From Flectonema sp. DT1601 (lineage: Eukaryota; Euglenozoa; Diplonemea; Diplonemida; Diplonemidae): a DNA stretch of 64,000 nucleotides. The notes beneath the pieces are model-generated. The model did no database searches and was not told where the DNA came from. It saw only the letters and a program-made list of their open reading frames with translations. Shown in pieces: positions 11,246 to 23,336 of the stretch; position 1 is the first letter of the stretch; each line of letters opens with the position of its first letter. Made by a program: the position numbers and the translations under genes. The DNA lies in NCBI GenBank assembly GCA_964019425.1, contig OZ025826.1, positions 186,001-250,000 of the forward strand, read 5' to 3'.

Positions 11246-13969
11246 TCAAAACTCAGTTAGTGATATTGAACAATTTGCTTTACAAGCAACAGTGACTCTA
11301 CAAGTAGCAACCACTCCAGGTGGACAATAATGTCCAACGAGATATAAGATTGATGGTGTTGAAGCATCACAGTTAACTCTTTGATAAGTATCAATTGGTA
11401 AGATTGGAGATCTTGAAATAATAGATTCCAACGAATACAATCCATCCTGCGACGGAGGGGATTTCAGTACATCGAAGTACATAACAGGACAGCTGCTATT
11501 ACCTGACGTGAGATGAATAAAAACACAATCCGATACACAATTCGAAAGTTTTATAACTGGATTACCAACTGCAGAAAGCCCAGCATGTCCCCTCTTCCAA
11601 CAACTATCAATTTTTGAAATTTTCAAGTTGGGAAGTTGTTCCAGTTCGATTCCGACCGTTGACCAACATTCTAGACATAATTCGGCACTAATACCCCCAG
11701 GAGAGATATTTGGAATTATAAGATAGCAACCAGTTGGGAGGTGAACGTCCATCTGAGTGGTGGTACCAACTACTGGGGGTTCGATTGCTGTGATGAGGTC
11801 TTCTGGAACGGATCCAAACAGGTGGTTCGTCTCACCTTCAGTGAACGCAATGCAGCAAAGTGTCATTCCAACCTCCATTTCCGCTGAGGAATTCCTGATT
11901 GATATTTTCAATGCGACTCTCGTAGCCTGATCACCGTGTCTAATAAAAAGTAGGTATTGAGGAACCGTAGCCCCGACAAAACCGATGTCAGAAGTACAAC
12001 AACTACTTGATAAAACTTTCTTTAACCAACCTCTCGCCTGAGGTACTCTTTCTAACTCACACCCTTTGTATAATATCTCATAAGGAATACCTTGTGATGT
12101 TAGAGGATCGTAATACGTAGAAGGTAGTAAATAATAATTATCACCTTCACACATTCTAATAGAAATAGTTAAGAGAGTAGTGTCAGTGTATTCGATACGA
12201 TGTACACATGTTGATGGAACCACTACTGGGGGTTTGTTGTCCTCAAATATCTCCATTGACATCGGGCACGCATCCGACTGTTTCACCATTAGGAGTATTG
12301 TCACTATCCCAGAAACTGAAACTTTTAGATTAAAGATCATGTTCGAGTCCCAGTATCGCGATTTTTTCTGTCCGCTTCGATACCATGTTCCACTAACCGA
12401 AGAAAAATTCCTTCCAGGAATGAAGCTGACTCCACAAGTTGTAAAGTATTTTTGAAAGTCTTGGAAATCCATTAGGAAATCATCAGAGTTCATATCAAGC
12501 CCATCTTTGAAATCATATTGCCCCCACTCGTAGCTGTTCTTACTCCACTTGCCTTTCCATGTTGTTCGATCCCGGACGGGGGTAGTTTTATTGCTGAGAT
12601 GAAGAATTCTTCCACATGGAGGTTCCATAACTGTTTTTATAGCGTGGGTTGTTCCTTGTTTTAAGCCAACCTTTCTAACTGAGTCACACCATTTGACCAT
12701 TCCGAATGATGAAAAAGATTCCACCTCATTTCGAGTATGTCGGAGTAGCTTCCAAAGCTCGTCAATACCAGGTTGTTGTTGTTGTTGTTGTTGTTGAGTG
12801 GGATCAGAAGAACAGGTATCTGAATTCATGAATGAGAATGTAATTTGAACACCACCTGTCCACATTGCATGAATCTTTGAGGGATCTGATGGAGTCTCTC
12901 TGGTGTTGTACACGTCACTGAGATGAAGTTCCTGACCTGGAACTGACCTAACCTTCAGCAGACTTTTCAACAACAGAATCGGCCAATAATAATAATCACT
13001 ATCCCTGTCACTGTCACCACCATAAGATAGAATACCAGGACGGTGATCAACACCACAAGGAAGAAGGTCATCAATAAAATGATATTTACGAATACGATCA
13101 TCGTAGTAAATGACAGAGTGAACTCCAAACTCACTGTAGTCGGTTGGTGATATTAATTCAAATAGAGTTCTTGATTTAATTTCTTGGAACACCTCGAGAA
13201 TGAATTGAATTTTATCGGCGTCTTCGACGTCAATAGCAGGCAGCCACTCATCGTTCATATCTACCGGAAAGACAACCGGTTCTGACCAAAGTGATAAAGG
13301 TCTCCTCCAACGTTTAATTTGATTATGGAATTGAGTTGATATTTTATGAGGATCTCGGTAGTTGACATTTAATTTATTACAAAACAATGTCATACCAGAT
13401 GAAGGATTCTCTTTATGATCTAACTGATTTTGGATTCGTAAAAGTAACTCTGAAGGAATGTCTTCTCGCTGATGTGTTGAATAGCCTTCTTCAATGTCTC
13501 TTCTGTTGTCGTCCTTCAATTTTAAATTCCTTGATAGCTGATATGAAATATGTTTCAAGAATCCATCATGCAATTCAGTACCCGTCGTATCAATCGTTGT
13601 TAACGATCTATTTCGCTTTGCGAGGGTAATTAAGTTTTCACCTGATGAAATCGGATTTCCAGAAAGGTCAATTTCCTTTATTTTATTCAAAGGTTTTAAA
13701 CTGTTGCACATCATTTGCAGAGTGGCGTCGGTCATCATGTTGTTCGTGAATGATAATTTACTTAAATTCTCACACTTCGACACCACCCGCAGAACAGCCA
13801 GCATTCCCTTTGCTCCGATTAGATTTCTGTTTAAATTAATTTCTTGTAATCCATTTTCTGAATTAGAATCGTCAGCTGCCTGAAGTTGGGAAGCAAAACC
13901 AGAATTTTTTCGGCAGCCAAACTCCGCACAGGCGTCGATGTACAACGAAAGCAATCCATCGTTGATCAT
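11246..13969 (-). CDS. LRR-calpain-like protein, active-site residues apparently lost
   Basis: One exon, 907 aa, ATG at 13969. Residues about 40-135 carry leucine-rich repeats (LQEINLNRNLIGAKG, IKEIDLSGNPIS). Residues about 225-490 match a calpain catalytic core in order: W-x-x-P-VVFPVD; NDEWLPAI where active calpains have GDCWLLAA (Cys replaced by Glu, about residue 238); VHSVIYYDD...FIDDLLP; YWPILLLKSLLK; MWTGG; GLKQGTTHAIKTV at the His site (Gly-His-Ala-Tyr in active enzymes, here shifted by two residues); WKGKWS. The NPWG motif is not preserved. A run of eight Gln lies near residue 395. After residue 520 come calpain domain III-like beta sandwiches (GTWYRSG...FNLKV; GCYLIIPN near 748). 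Calpains are calcium-dependent cysteine proteases; inactive relatives act as scaffolds, often at membranes or cytoskeleton. Here I infer a pseudoprotease. The next gene upstream also has domain III modules, so the pair may be related. Confidence 0.8.
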   Translation of the reverse strand: MINDGLLSLYIDACAEFGCRKNSGFASQLQAADDSNSENGLQEINLNRNLIGAKGMLAVLRVVSKCENLSKLSFTNNMMTDATLQMMCNSLKPLNKIKEIDLSGNPISSGENLITLAKRNRSLTTIDTTGTELHDGFLKHISYQLSRNLKLKDDNRRDIEEGYSTHQREDIPSELLLRIQNQLDHKENPSSGMTLFCNKLNVNYRDPHKISTQFHNQIKRWRRPLSLWSEPVVFPVDMNDEWLPAIDVEDADKIQFILEVFQEIKSRTLFELISPTDYSEFGVHSVIYYDDRIRKYHFIDDLLPCGVDHRPGILSYGGDSDRDSDYYYWPILLLKSLLKVRSVPGQELHLSDVYNTRETPSDPSKIHAMWTGGVQITFSFMNSDTCSSDPTQQQQQQQQPGIDELWKLLRHTRNEVESFSSFGMVKWCDSVRKVGLKQGTTHAIKTVMEPPCGRILHLSNKTTPVRDRTTWKGKWSKNSYEWGQYDFKDGLDMNSDDFLMDFQDFQKYFTTCGVSFIPGRNFSSVSGTWYRSGQKKSRYWDSNMIFNLKVSVSGIVTILLMVKQSDACPMSMEIFEDNKPPVVVPSTCVHRIEYTDTTLLTISIRMCEGDNYYLLPSTYYDPLTSQGIPYEILYKGCELERVPQARGWLKKVLSSSCCTSDIGFVGATVPQYLLFIRHGDQATRVALKISIRNSSAEMEVGMTLCCIAFTEGETNHLFGSVPEDLITAIEPPVVGTTTQMDVHLPTGCYLIIPNISPGGISAELCLECWSTVGIELEQLPNLKISKIDSCWKRGHAGLSAVGNPVIKLSNCVSDCVFIHLTSGNSSCPVMYFDVLKSPPSQDGLYSLESIISRSPILPIDTYQRVNCDASTPSILYLVGHYCPPGVVATCRVTVACKANCSISLTEF

Positions 13970-14657
13970 GTTATTTGCATTTACTACTACTGGAAAAGAG
14001 AATTGGATTTTTTTAATAAATAAATAAAAAAATCTTTTCCAGAGAGGTCATACCCGAAAGGGCCAAGCAGTCTCCTCTGGTTCTTCACGGACAGTCTCGA
14101 TTCAAGACGAAATTGCCTCGCTCGACTGCAAACCCCTCTCTTTTCAGTTCGATTCCCCGTGACGCTTTTTTTTTTTTTTTTTTAAACCTGAAGTAAAATT
14201 AATTATTCTAAACTGGAAATACATAAAATTCAAAAAAAATAAGTATCACATAATTCCGTATAAAACAGCTGTTTTTTAAAAAAAAAGTCACAAGCAAGAG
14301 GCTTTCCTCTGATAGGTCACAATCAGAGCAATGAAAAACCAAAATGAGATCGAAAACTACTTTACAATTAGTCAAGAGAATCCAACAAGACTACCGAAAG
14401 ACGCTCAAATAGAACTGGGTAGCTCTTCGTGGAGATTCTGATATAACTTTACAAACGCAGTAAAAAAAAAAAAAAAAAAAATTCTCAATTATTTACTCTT
14501 TTATTTTTATTAAAAACCATTCAGATTAGCCTTGTACCTCATTGATCACAGAGATCATAAATAAGTAAACCGGCTCTTTTTTTTAATCTTGAATGGTTTT
14601 TTTTCTTCTCCAACTTCATCGTTGCAAAAAAGAACACTGCAACCAAAGCTGTTCTTA

Positions 14658-14688
<31 letters not shown>

Positions 14689-15606
14689 AATCAACAAAAT
14701 CTAAAAAGTTAATTATTTAATTTTTATTATTAAAAAAAAGGGGAAAAAAAAGAGTCTACGGAAAGAGAGAAAAATGGGAAATTGATTTGTAAGAAAATAA
14801 AATAAATAAAAAAGTTTTCTAACAAACACCATAGCAGAGCGACAATGGGTTTCATGTGCAAAAAACAAGAAAAAAAAAACGATCGGATGTTTAAAATAAA
14901 ATTTAATAATTCACAAGTAGGCACATCTGAGATGTCCTTTTTTTTTTTATTTTTTTTTTTTTTGTGTCCACCTTTTTTTTTTTTTTTCTAAAAGGAGAAA
15001 AAAAAAAAAAAAAATGGAGAAGAATTGCTTTTTCCCTTTTTTCCCCTTTCCCTAAACTCACTGCAATCATCATAAAACAATGTGATCCACACCAACGTAG
15101 TGTTGCTCCTCGCTGTATTTTTTAAAGCTTGTAAGAAGAAGGGAAACCATAAACAATACCCCTCTCTTGTAGCTATGAATACAAGGCTTCACAAATCCTT
15201 AAGTCTTGTGACAGCTTACGTTCGCATTGCCAAAGTTTCTTTGAATCTGATCAAATCACTCTCACAGATGAAATAAACATTTCTTTTGACTCAAGTGTGG
15301 TACAGTAGAGACGGTCGTAGAGTACGCTGCGGTGATCAACTTGTCTCGTTTCTTTAATTTGAGAATTGTTTTCATCAAAATTCATAAAAATGAAAAAAAA
15401 AAAAAAAAAGATTTGACATTCAATATTTTTTACAGTGATTTTTTTTGGGGATAGGATACTACGAGATTTTTTGCATAAGAATATAAGTAAAAAAAAAAAA
15501 AAAAACTCTATCTGCGAGCATCTAAATAACAAAAACAATACTAGGATATGAATATGAATATTTTGGTGGGGACCAATAAAAATTAGATATTTAAAAAATA
15601 GGAATG

Positions 15607-15638
<32 letters not shown>

Positions 15639-15670
15639 GTTACCAAGTGAGTTTTCTTCTTGATAAGGAT
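13970..15670. other. Long intergenic spacer, AT-rich, with a possible structured RNA
   Basis: About 1.7 kb without a convincing gene. It has many homopolymers (T-runs near 14167-14183, 14659-14678 and 14940-14990; A-runs near 14462-14480, 15000-15014 and 15608-15636). A less AT-rich island at 14039-14166 contains several complementary segments and a tRNA B-box-like GTTCGATTCC at 14147-14156, followed at once by a 17-T run. Another mixed-composition stretch at 15050-15280 has a 64-codon open frame on the + strand but no recognisable protein features. Confidence 0.45.
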
Positions 15671-18600
15671 CTACTGCTGTTCTCCAAGAACCTTAATAGA
15701 ACAGTTTTCTTCAGAGTAAACTGACGCTCTGAAGCTTCCCAGGGTCCCGACAGTATCTGCAGCACAGCAAACAATAAATCTTTCAATGCTACGATTTGAT
15801 TCTTTTTTATAAGAAGTAATATCTATTGCAACCTGAGTTTTTATTGAATAATTGAATTCACATCCCTATACAGAACACCGTCACTAATATCACATACCTG
15901 ATTAGAGCTATCGCTCAGAACTTCCGAAGCCGGTCCGATTGATGCAATTATTTGAGACTTGCTACTGAGGGGTGTCACGGGTTTGCGTGAAATGTTTTTT
16001 ATATCATCACTTTCAGAGTGGTCAGATGCATCACGGCCTAGTGACAACACCTGGAGGGATATTTTATTATTATTATTATTTTTTTTTAAAAAAAAGATAG
16101 TAGGTCAATTAAAAAAAATTTAAAAAAAAACACATACCAAACTACCGAGTCCAAAAGCAGCCAGAGAAACAACAGCTTCGACTCCTCTCTTGACGGAAAC
16201 TACGAATTGCGGACTACTGAGAGCATCTGAAGTAACAGTCCCCTCCCAAGAACCATCAATGTGTTCACCGACAGGCCATTCTAAAACAGGAGATGCGATT
16301 GAGAGCGATGATGAACTTTTTATAAATAAATTAAAACACTCCTCCGAGGCAACCCTTTCCAACAAGTACGGTACAACTGTATAATACTGACCAGCCATTG
16401 CTGTGAACTCTACTTTAACAAAATGATGTTCATCACTCTGAACAGTTGATACCGCGATGGGTTTACTTCGAATTGTCAAATCTCTGTAAAGACTGCTGCC
16501 GTCTCTCTCAAATACAACTAAACCCCCAAATGCAGGAGTTGAAGTCTCCATTGTGATTATTACTTCAGAGTTAGTATCTGATGAACAAATAGCATACTGT
16601 GGATTATAACAAAAGGTTGTCGCTCCAATCCCACCACCTGCTGATACTCCAACCCACTCACCACATAAAATATGATTCCGATCGTCTAACAAAGACAGTT
16701 CTGGTTGAGTTGATGAAGAGGATATAATCTGAGCAGAAACCTCAAAAATATTCTTCTTTGATTGGATTGCCTCAAGAGGTTTGTTTATAATAGTTGTTAT
16801 AATATAACAACATGATGATAGCTGAACATTATCACTTCCAATACCAAGGTAACTGTCACAGGACTTAATAAGTTCGCCATCAAGAGAATGGATCATCCAA
16901 CCCGCTGATGACGAGTTCGCTGAATTATAAATTGAAATCATGTACGTGTCTGGATTCGTTATTTTAATAAGAAATTGAGGAGAAGTTTCGTTTCCGTTCA
17001 AACTGAAATCCCATTTCGCGGTAACCACCTCAGTCATCTGTAAGGATGGCCCATCACTTTGTAATTGTGATGCTAAGGCTTTACTACCTTCACAGTTACT
17101 CGAAAGACACAAATCAGTAGCTTTAGTTGGGACATAAGGAATCATTATATAGTCACCTGCTTCAATTAGTGTTGAGGCCATTTCTCCAAAAGGTGTTGTT
17201 TTCGCTTTACAGACAGAAACGAGATCTGTTGAGGTACCATTCAAAGTCTTTATTCGTTCAGTTCCCTTGAAAAGAGCAAAAGCACAACCGGTTCCACTTA
17301 ATAATATTGATTGCTTTTCTGATCCTCTGATTGTTATAGAAACCTGTGCTAGAGATACCCAACTTGGTGAAGTAAGTGGTCCTAGTCTATCATTCATATT
17401 CTCAATCGTGAAGTTAGTAACAGATAAATTATAATTTTGATGATTAATGTGAGGAAGAACTTGAACGCCTCCATCACTCAACGTTCCACCACATCCGTCA
17501 ACAAGTTGAAGTTTTGATCTTCCTCCACTGTTACAGACTAAAGCTGTATACTCACCAGGATTTAATGGGATACAAACATAACCATCTCTTGACTCTTCCA
17601 TTGCGACTACTTCAGATGAGGATATTAAACTGATGGGATTACAATCAGTAATTATACAATAAGATCCGTGACTATCAAAACGGAGATACGCTGTTGGAGC
17701 TGAAACCACATCCGGTACCGACAAACTGAAATATAATCGAGGTGGCCACTCAACAACAATTCTCTTTTCTTCTTTAACTGTTGTCGGTGATGACGCTAAA
17801 AGACAAAATGGAAGTTCTGGAACCGGAATCGAACTTGTCAAAGCAGTCCAACAGTCGGATTCAGCAGCATCAGATTTGTTCAAAAGTTGTGCAGTACTAA
17901 GACCCCAGTATTCAATACTATAAAGAGCCTCTGATGGAGATGGAATGGGTTGACCTCTCGCAAACCCTAACGGAGGTAAGAACTCCGCCCTTGAGATCAT
18001 AGAGTCAGGTACCCTTAACGAAGATGATAAACAACTTCGTACATCATTAGGTAGTGACGAGATGAACCCTTGAAAGGAAACAACTGCTGCGTCAAGTCGG
18101 TTGAACGGAACGATCACAGCAAACGTATTCGCCGTCTTAAAAAAACTACTTCTGAAACTTTGAAGATACGCAAAGAACGAATCCCAAACTCCAACAGGAT
18201 CCGACTGACCATAGTTTGACACATGATCAGCGAATCGATTAGTCTCTTCTTCATAATGTGTTTTCATTACAGACAATGATTCATTAAACACTGATGTGAA
18301 TGAATTAGTACCTCGATAAGTAGAAATATCAACTTGAAATGCTCTAAGAACTCCCATCTTCAACGCCTGAGCATGAACAGACGCAACGTATTTACTCACA
18401 ACTTTTACAGCTGTTCTCTCACTTAACGATGAGTTTATTAAGGTTCTCGCTGATGATACTTCGATGTCAATTATGTTCTTTAATCTGTTTTCTTCACCAA
18501 TACAAAACTCTCTAACTAACTCACCCTGAAGCATATTAAGTAAACCAGTATAGAAACAAGGTTTAAGTCGACATCCTTCTGGCCATAAAATAATCTTTTC

Positions 18601-21378
18601 TAAATTAACTGCTTCGTGAATACATCTGCAAAAGGTTTCAGTTATCGGATGAGAAGGCCTTCCAATGTCCCACGTTGATGGGTGGCATATCTTGTTTAGA
18701 ATATTTGTAATTCGTGATTGTAATTGCTTAAGGAAGTCGCTCATCACACCGTCGGATACCTCCCCAGTTAAACCTCCTCCAATAGCTGATGGGTTCCTCG
18801 ATAGGTTTGCTAAGGTTGGTACGAAAGTTGAAGACCCCGCCACCACACCAGAAGGTTTATAATATTGAGGTTGGGATATATACTCTGCTGCAATAGTCTT
18901 TACGGAATCTTTAATCCAGCTGTCGTTGTTCACATGAGTCGAGTGGACTTGGGTACAAAGAGCAAAAGCTGTGTCATCAAACGTATTCAACACTTCTGAT
19001 TTAAGCCTTGTCGTGTCAATCGAATTCGGATTAAAATCATTCGAGTGCAAGACTCGAACCAACGCCACAGAAGTTTCAGCCATCGGAGCTGATGCGATCG
19101 CATGATGTCGGAGAGAGATGAACATATCGTGGAGGAGGGCATTTTCACCGTCTTCACGGATTCCCTGAAGGAGTTTCTGAACCTGGTTTTCAATTTCATC
19201 GAATTCCTGAGAGGTTACGTATATTCCGTTATTGTGGTTGGTGGTGGTGGTGGTGCTGCTCTCATGAACTTGAATCTTTTCTCTAATCTCGCTGTTCATT
19301 ACCTTCGCCGCAGACTCAACCTTATCGTTGAATTGTTGACAATACTTTACTTTATCTTCGTGAAACCCTTGAGGAGATAAAACTCTCAAGAACTCTTTCC
19401 TAAGTAAAGGAAGAACATCATTAAATAAAGAACACACGAGAGTACTATAAGAATTCGATACTATAACACTACTCTGTCTTTTATTAAACTGTCGACTCTT
19501 TGATGGCGTAGCCTCCACGTCAAGACACGCTCTCAGACTTGAGAATATCGTTTGCGGAAGAGAGCCAGAGTTGATATATTTTTTCTCAGGTCGGAATTCT
19601 TTCAAAACAGAACCCGACTTTAGATGAAAAGGCTTTAAGAAGTCTTCTGACGACGAGTCAGTTGGGAAGATTGTTATTCCACATCTGGTAAACAGATCGA
19701 GGAAAACTCTATTCAGAGACGATGCTGACATAATAAATAAAACATTTCCTTGTTTCTTCATCGCATAAAGTGAACTACTGCAGTACGGGATGTTAGGAGA
19801 CGAATGAGATTCCTTTAAATATTTATCAAGTGTTGTCGTAATACAAGCAATCACAGGTACATCTAATCCACATGACATTGAGTCATCAATCTCACAAAGT
19901 AGTTCATATCCACCTATCCCATCAGCATGTCCCGATGCTATTTCAATAGGGATACCTGAATCCCAAATCGATTTCAGAACGGAATCGAACTTGGAACGTT
20001 TTGATCTGGAAATCTTTTTTGACGTATTTTTTGTAAGGGAAGCTTCCCTAATCAACGAGAAAGCAGTTGCTCCACATCCCCGACCATCATCAGTCCCGAG
20101 GGTGGTTGCGATAGAGTGGAGGGTTTCGAATCCGGAACGGGGATTCGAACTTGCGAGATGTTCGAGGCAAAGATTGAGAGCTACGGAGTTGCATTTTGAG
20201 GCTCCCTTCACAGCAGAGTTTATGGCGGAGCGACCGGCGGTGTTTCCTTCACCACGTCGGGCTTTTAAAGTGTATTTTCTAATTTGATGCATCGCATCAG
20301 TCAAACACAACACACTACTCTCTTCAACAGCGTGCTCTCCTTCAGAATCGGATTCGATTGCTGTCGGGAAGTAATCAACTTCTGGTACTTCAGAAGGAGT
20401 AGTCAACCAAGACAATACCATCTCCCTTCCTTCAACACATTGTTTCTTATTAAGATCATCAACAACTACTTCTGTATCAGATAAAGACACAAGTGATGAT
20501 AATTGTGTACAATGTTCTGCTTGACTGTTAACAGCAGTAGTGGAAGTAGTGGTAGCCGTAGTGGTGTTGTTGTTGCTGTAGGTACCATTTCTTGATACGC
20601 TTGAATTTATTTTAGGAGAAGCAGTAGCTGAAGTATTCAAACGTTCCCTTCCAGGTGATGAAAACGGTCTAGCAGTTGATGCTCGAGGTGTAGTCTCTGA
20701 TGACATGGTATGAGAACGTTCAACTCTTCCCATTTTCAATGAAGGAACAGGAACAGGAATACAAGTTGTATCAGATCTATAATAACTACCTGAGGATTGT
20801 CTTCGATAGGCAGCAGCTGGTGAGACAGATCTCCGAACTGGTTTCTCTGATAATCTCCTCGCAGCTGCTGGTGATGATGTCACAGATCTGGATGTGGATA
20901 TGTCACCACCTGAGGTAGTTAAACTTGTTCTTCTTATCTTCATTGTCTCTGCTTTTCTTGGAGGTGCTAATTGAGAATGATTTTGACGAGAAGTTGTTGT
21001 TGTTGTTGTCCTACTATGACCTCTGGTCTGTTGACCTCCAGGAGAGACACTTCTCAAAGCAGGTGTTATCTGAACAGATGTCGTCGCTGATCTACTAATC
21101 GTCGTTGGAGGTGGTACTCTCTGAGCTGATGTCGATCTCTTAGTAGCTACCAACGGTTTCTTACTCGACGATGATGTTGTTGCTGTCGTTGTTGTTGTTG
21201 TGTTTCCTTTACTTGCAGTTCCAATAGCTGTAAGAGGTTTCTTTACTCGAACAGAATCTCCTAATCTAGTTCTCGATGTCGTTACTTTTGGTTCTCCTCT
21301 ATGAAGTGATGGCCTTCCATTACTCGTGCTGTTAGTCGGAGCTGTCTTTAATCCCTTCATTGACGTCGATGTCGGCAT
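15671..21378 (-). CDS. Large protein with calpain domain III-like repeats and ankyrin-like region (three exons)
   Basis: CDS join on the minus strand: 21378..16138, 16050..15898, 15832..15671. The ATG at 21378 (MPTSTSMKG) is the first in frame. Residues 1-280 are Ser/Thr/Arg-rich and disordered (SRTRLGDS, many Thr runs). Residues about 375-450 look ankyrin-like (GNTAGRSAINSAV, GCGATAFSLIREA). A helical middle part is unrecognised. The last third is a series of beta modules with calpain domain III traits: GEWVGVSAGGG...TTFCYNPQYAI, GQYYTVVPY, GSWEGTVTSDAL...PQFVVSV. Exons 2 and 3 complete the last module (VAIDITSYKKESN, RFIVCCAAD, SIKVLGEQQ), which supports the splicing. No calpain protease core was found. 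Probable scaffold or lipid/cytoskeleton-binding protein; function not known. It lies 1.7 kb upstream, in transcription order, of the dead calpain-like gene. Confidence 0.8.
15833..15897 (-). other. Intron 2 of the domain III-repeat gene (65 nt)
   Basis: Donor CAG|GTATGT, acceptor AAAACTCAG, phase 0. It contains an in-frame TAA; splicing instead gives 53 further codons with a domain III-like beta pattern. Confidence 0.75.
16051..16137 (-). other. Intron 1 of the domain III-repeat gene (87 nt)
   Basis: Donor TTG|GTATGT, acceptor CCCTCCAG, phase 0. Contains an ATA/TAA microsatellite. Read-through would stop after five codons. Confidence 0.8.
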
Positions 21379-21583
21379 ATGAAGGAAACAACACAGCTGA
21401 TGAGATGAAAACAATAATTTATCAAAAACAAAACCAAAAACAACACAAAAAACAGAATTATGAAAATAATGCCATCTCTGAATAAGAAGATTGTCAACGA
21501 CGATAATATTAATAATTAAATCTTATTAAATATGAAAAAAAAATTTTTTTTTTTTTTTTTTTTTTGGTGTAAATAGTTCTTCC

Positions 21584-23092
21584 TTACGACTGAACCTGTT
21601 TTGTTATTTGTTTCAACGCAGTTGATACGAAAAGCAAACAAAACATCACATACGACAACTTCCATCCCGCTTTTGATTCGCCTCTCACGAAGGGTCGCGT
21701 TTATTCTTTTCTGAGTAACTCTGTTAATATTATTACCATGAAGACTAAGGCTAATCAACGAGGGGTTCTTCTCTACTGCTTGCAGGAGCATCTCTGCTCC
21801 CTCAACGTTTATATCATTACTGACAAGGTCAAGAAATTCAAGACTCGTGGCTCTCTCAACAGCACTCGACAAGTCAGCTACGCTGCTGTTGTCGATTCCA
21901 TTTGAAGCGAGGTTGACGGCAGTTACACAGGAGTTTTTAATTATCCATTGTGATATTGTTTTAGCACCTTTTGGTCCAAGTTTTGTATTCCACAGATTGA
22001 GTTCCCTAATATGAGATGACGATAAGTGTGATAAGATAACCTTCGCACCTTCGATACCGACATTATTCCCACAGAGGTGAAGAGATTGAAGGGTTTTATG
22101 ATTCTCAAGGTGTTTAACTAAAACAATAATCCCATCAGGAGAGAGAAGATTACTTCTCACGTCAAGTTCTTCAATTGTGTTGTGAGAGGCTACTGCGGTC
22201 GCGAGATCTTTTATACCAACGTCTCCAATTTTGTTTTCACCCAACGACAGTCTAGTGATGATAGAGTTGTGAGAAAGTCCTTTTGATATTTGAGAGATTC
22301 CCTCAGGTCCGAATCTATTACCCCAGAGGTCAATAGAAGTAATTGAAGTATTGTGTGCAATCATTGCTGCGATGTGTTCTCCACCGTCAGGTCCAAATCC
22401 ACATTTCCAAAGCTGTGCTGTTGTGAGAGACGTATTTCTCATCAAAGCTGCTGCAACATAAGCAGCTCCATCACATCCGAGATCGTTACCTCCAAGACCG
22501 AGTAGTTTTAGTTGGTGAGTGTCTCCAACTGCTTTGAGAAGTTTCTTGACTCCCAGAGCGTCTAATTTATTTCCTCGTAAGTCGAGGTTTGTTAGGGTTT
22601 GACTGCTTTCGACTACGAGTGACATTCCATCAGCTCCTTCTTTTCCAATTTCATTAAACCGAACGATGCAGTCGGTTATGAAACCATTCTCCATCGTTGA
22701 AGCTATTCTTTGCATTCCCTGAGGTCCTAATTTATTATCAGTCAAATCCAACACTGTAATCAAAGGATCGAGTGTAGTGTTAGCAATCGCTTCACACATC
22801 TTATTAATAACGTCGCTGTTTATAAATTTCCAGGCAATTTCTATCTTCTCATCTGAGTCGTCGTCGTCGACTGCATCCGTCTTCCTTCGGATTACTGTTT
22901 TCTTATTGTTATTTTATATAAAGAAATACGGTGAAGTGGTATATTGATACTGTGTTATCACTGTCCAGCAGTAAGCGTGGTTTAATGACTTACAAATAAA
23001 ATAAATTATGCTAAAAGAAATCGTCTGATATAAAGAGGTAAAAGTTACATACAACCGCCTCCAGTCAGCCTCGTATTTGGTGCAGTCGCCAT
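21584..23092 (-). CDS. Leucine-rich repeat protein, ribonuclease-inhibitor type (three exons)
   Basis: CDS join on the minus strand: 23092..23053, 22894..21654, 21595..21584 (1293 bases, 430 aa). Exon 1 encodes MATAPNTRLTGGG; exon 2 begins IRRKTDAVDDDDSDEK; the last exon is 12 bases (Val-Gln-Ser-stop). From residue about 45 to 410 there are around a dozen 28-residue repeats of the form L-x-x-L-x-L-x-x-N-x-[IL]-G-x-x-G (LDLTDNKLGPQG, LGLGGNDLGCDG, IDLWGNRFGPEG, LSLGENKIGDVG), typical of RI/NLRC3-like LRR proteins that form a horseshoe for protein binding. No kinase, NACHT or F-box domain is present. An in-frame ATG at 22799 exists, but the upstream frame stays open to a good acceptor and joins a short ATG-starting exon, so 23092 is preferred. 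Role: protein-protein interaction; partner unknown. Confidence 0.85.
21596..21653 (-). other. Intron 2 of the LRR gene (58 nt)
   Basis: Donor GTC|GTATGT, acceptor AACAAAACAG, phase 0. Splicing leaves only three codons plus TAA in the last exon; read-through would run into a Lys/Phe homopolymer tail. Confidence 0.7.
22895..23052 (-). other. Intron 1 of the LRR gene (158 nt)
   Basis: Donor GGTT|GTATGT, acceptor AAGAAAACAG, phase 1. The longest intron found here. It lies just after a 40-base first coding exon. Confidence 0.75.
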
Positions 23093-23336
23093 TTTTCTTA
23101 TGTACGCAGCCTTATGTTTCTAAAATATGGTAAGAAGACACACAGGAAACGTGATAACCTGCATTTACGGACAAGAAGGGGAGAAAACTACGCATAGCGG
23201 AGGAAACTCACGTGATCTATCTCTTTTAGATGTTATTTTTATTAAACCATTTGTGTTGGTTTCCCACTTTGAAAAAATAAATAAAATACTCCACTCGTAT
23301 CGATAATCATCACGTGAAACACATAAAGTAATACAG

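Noticed and set aside
14084-14163. tRNA gene
   Set aside because: The B-box-like sequence is present, but the T-stem does not pair and no D-arm or anticodon arm of normal geometry was found.
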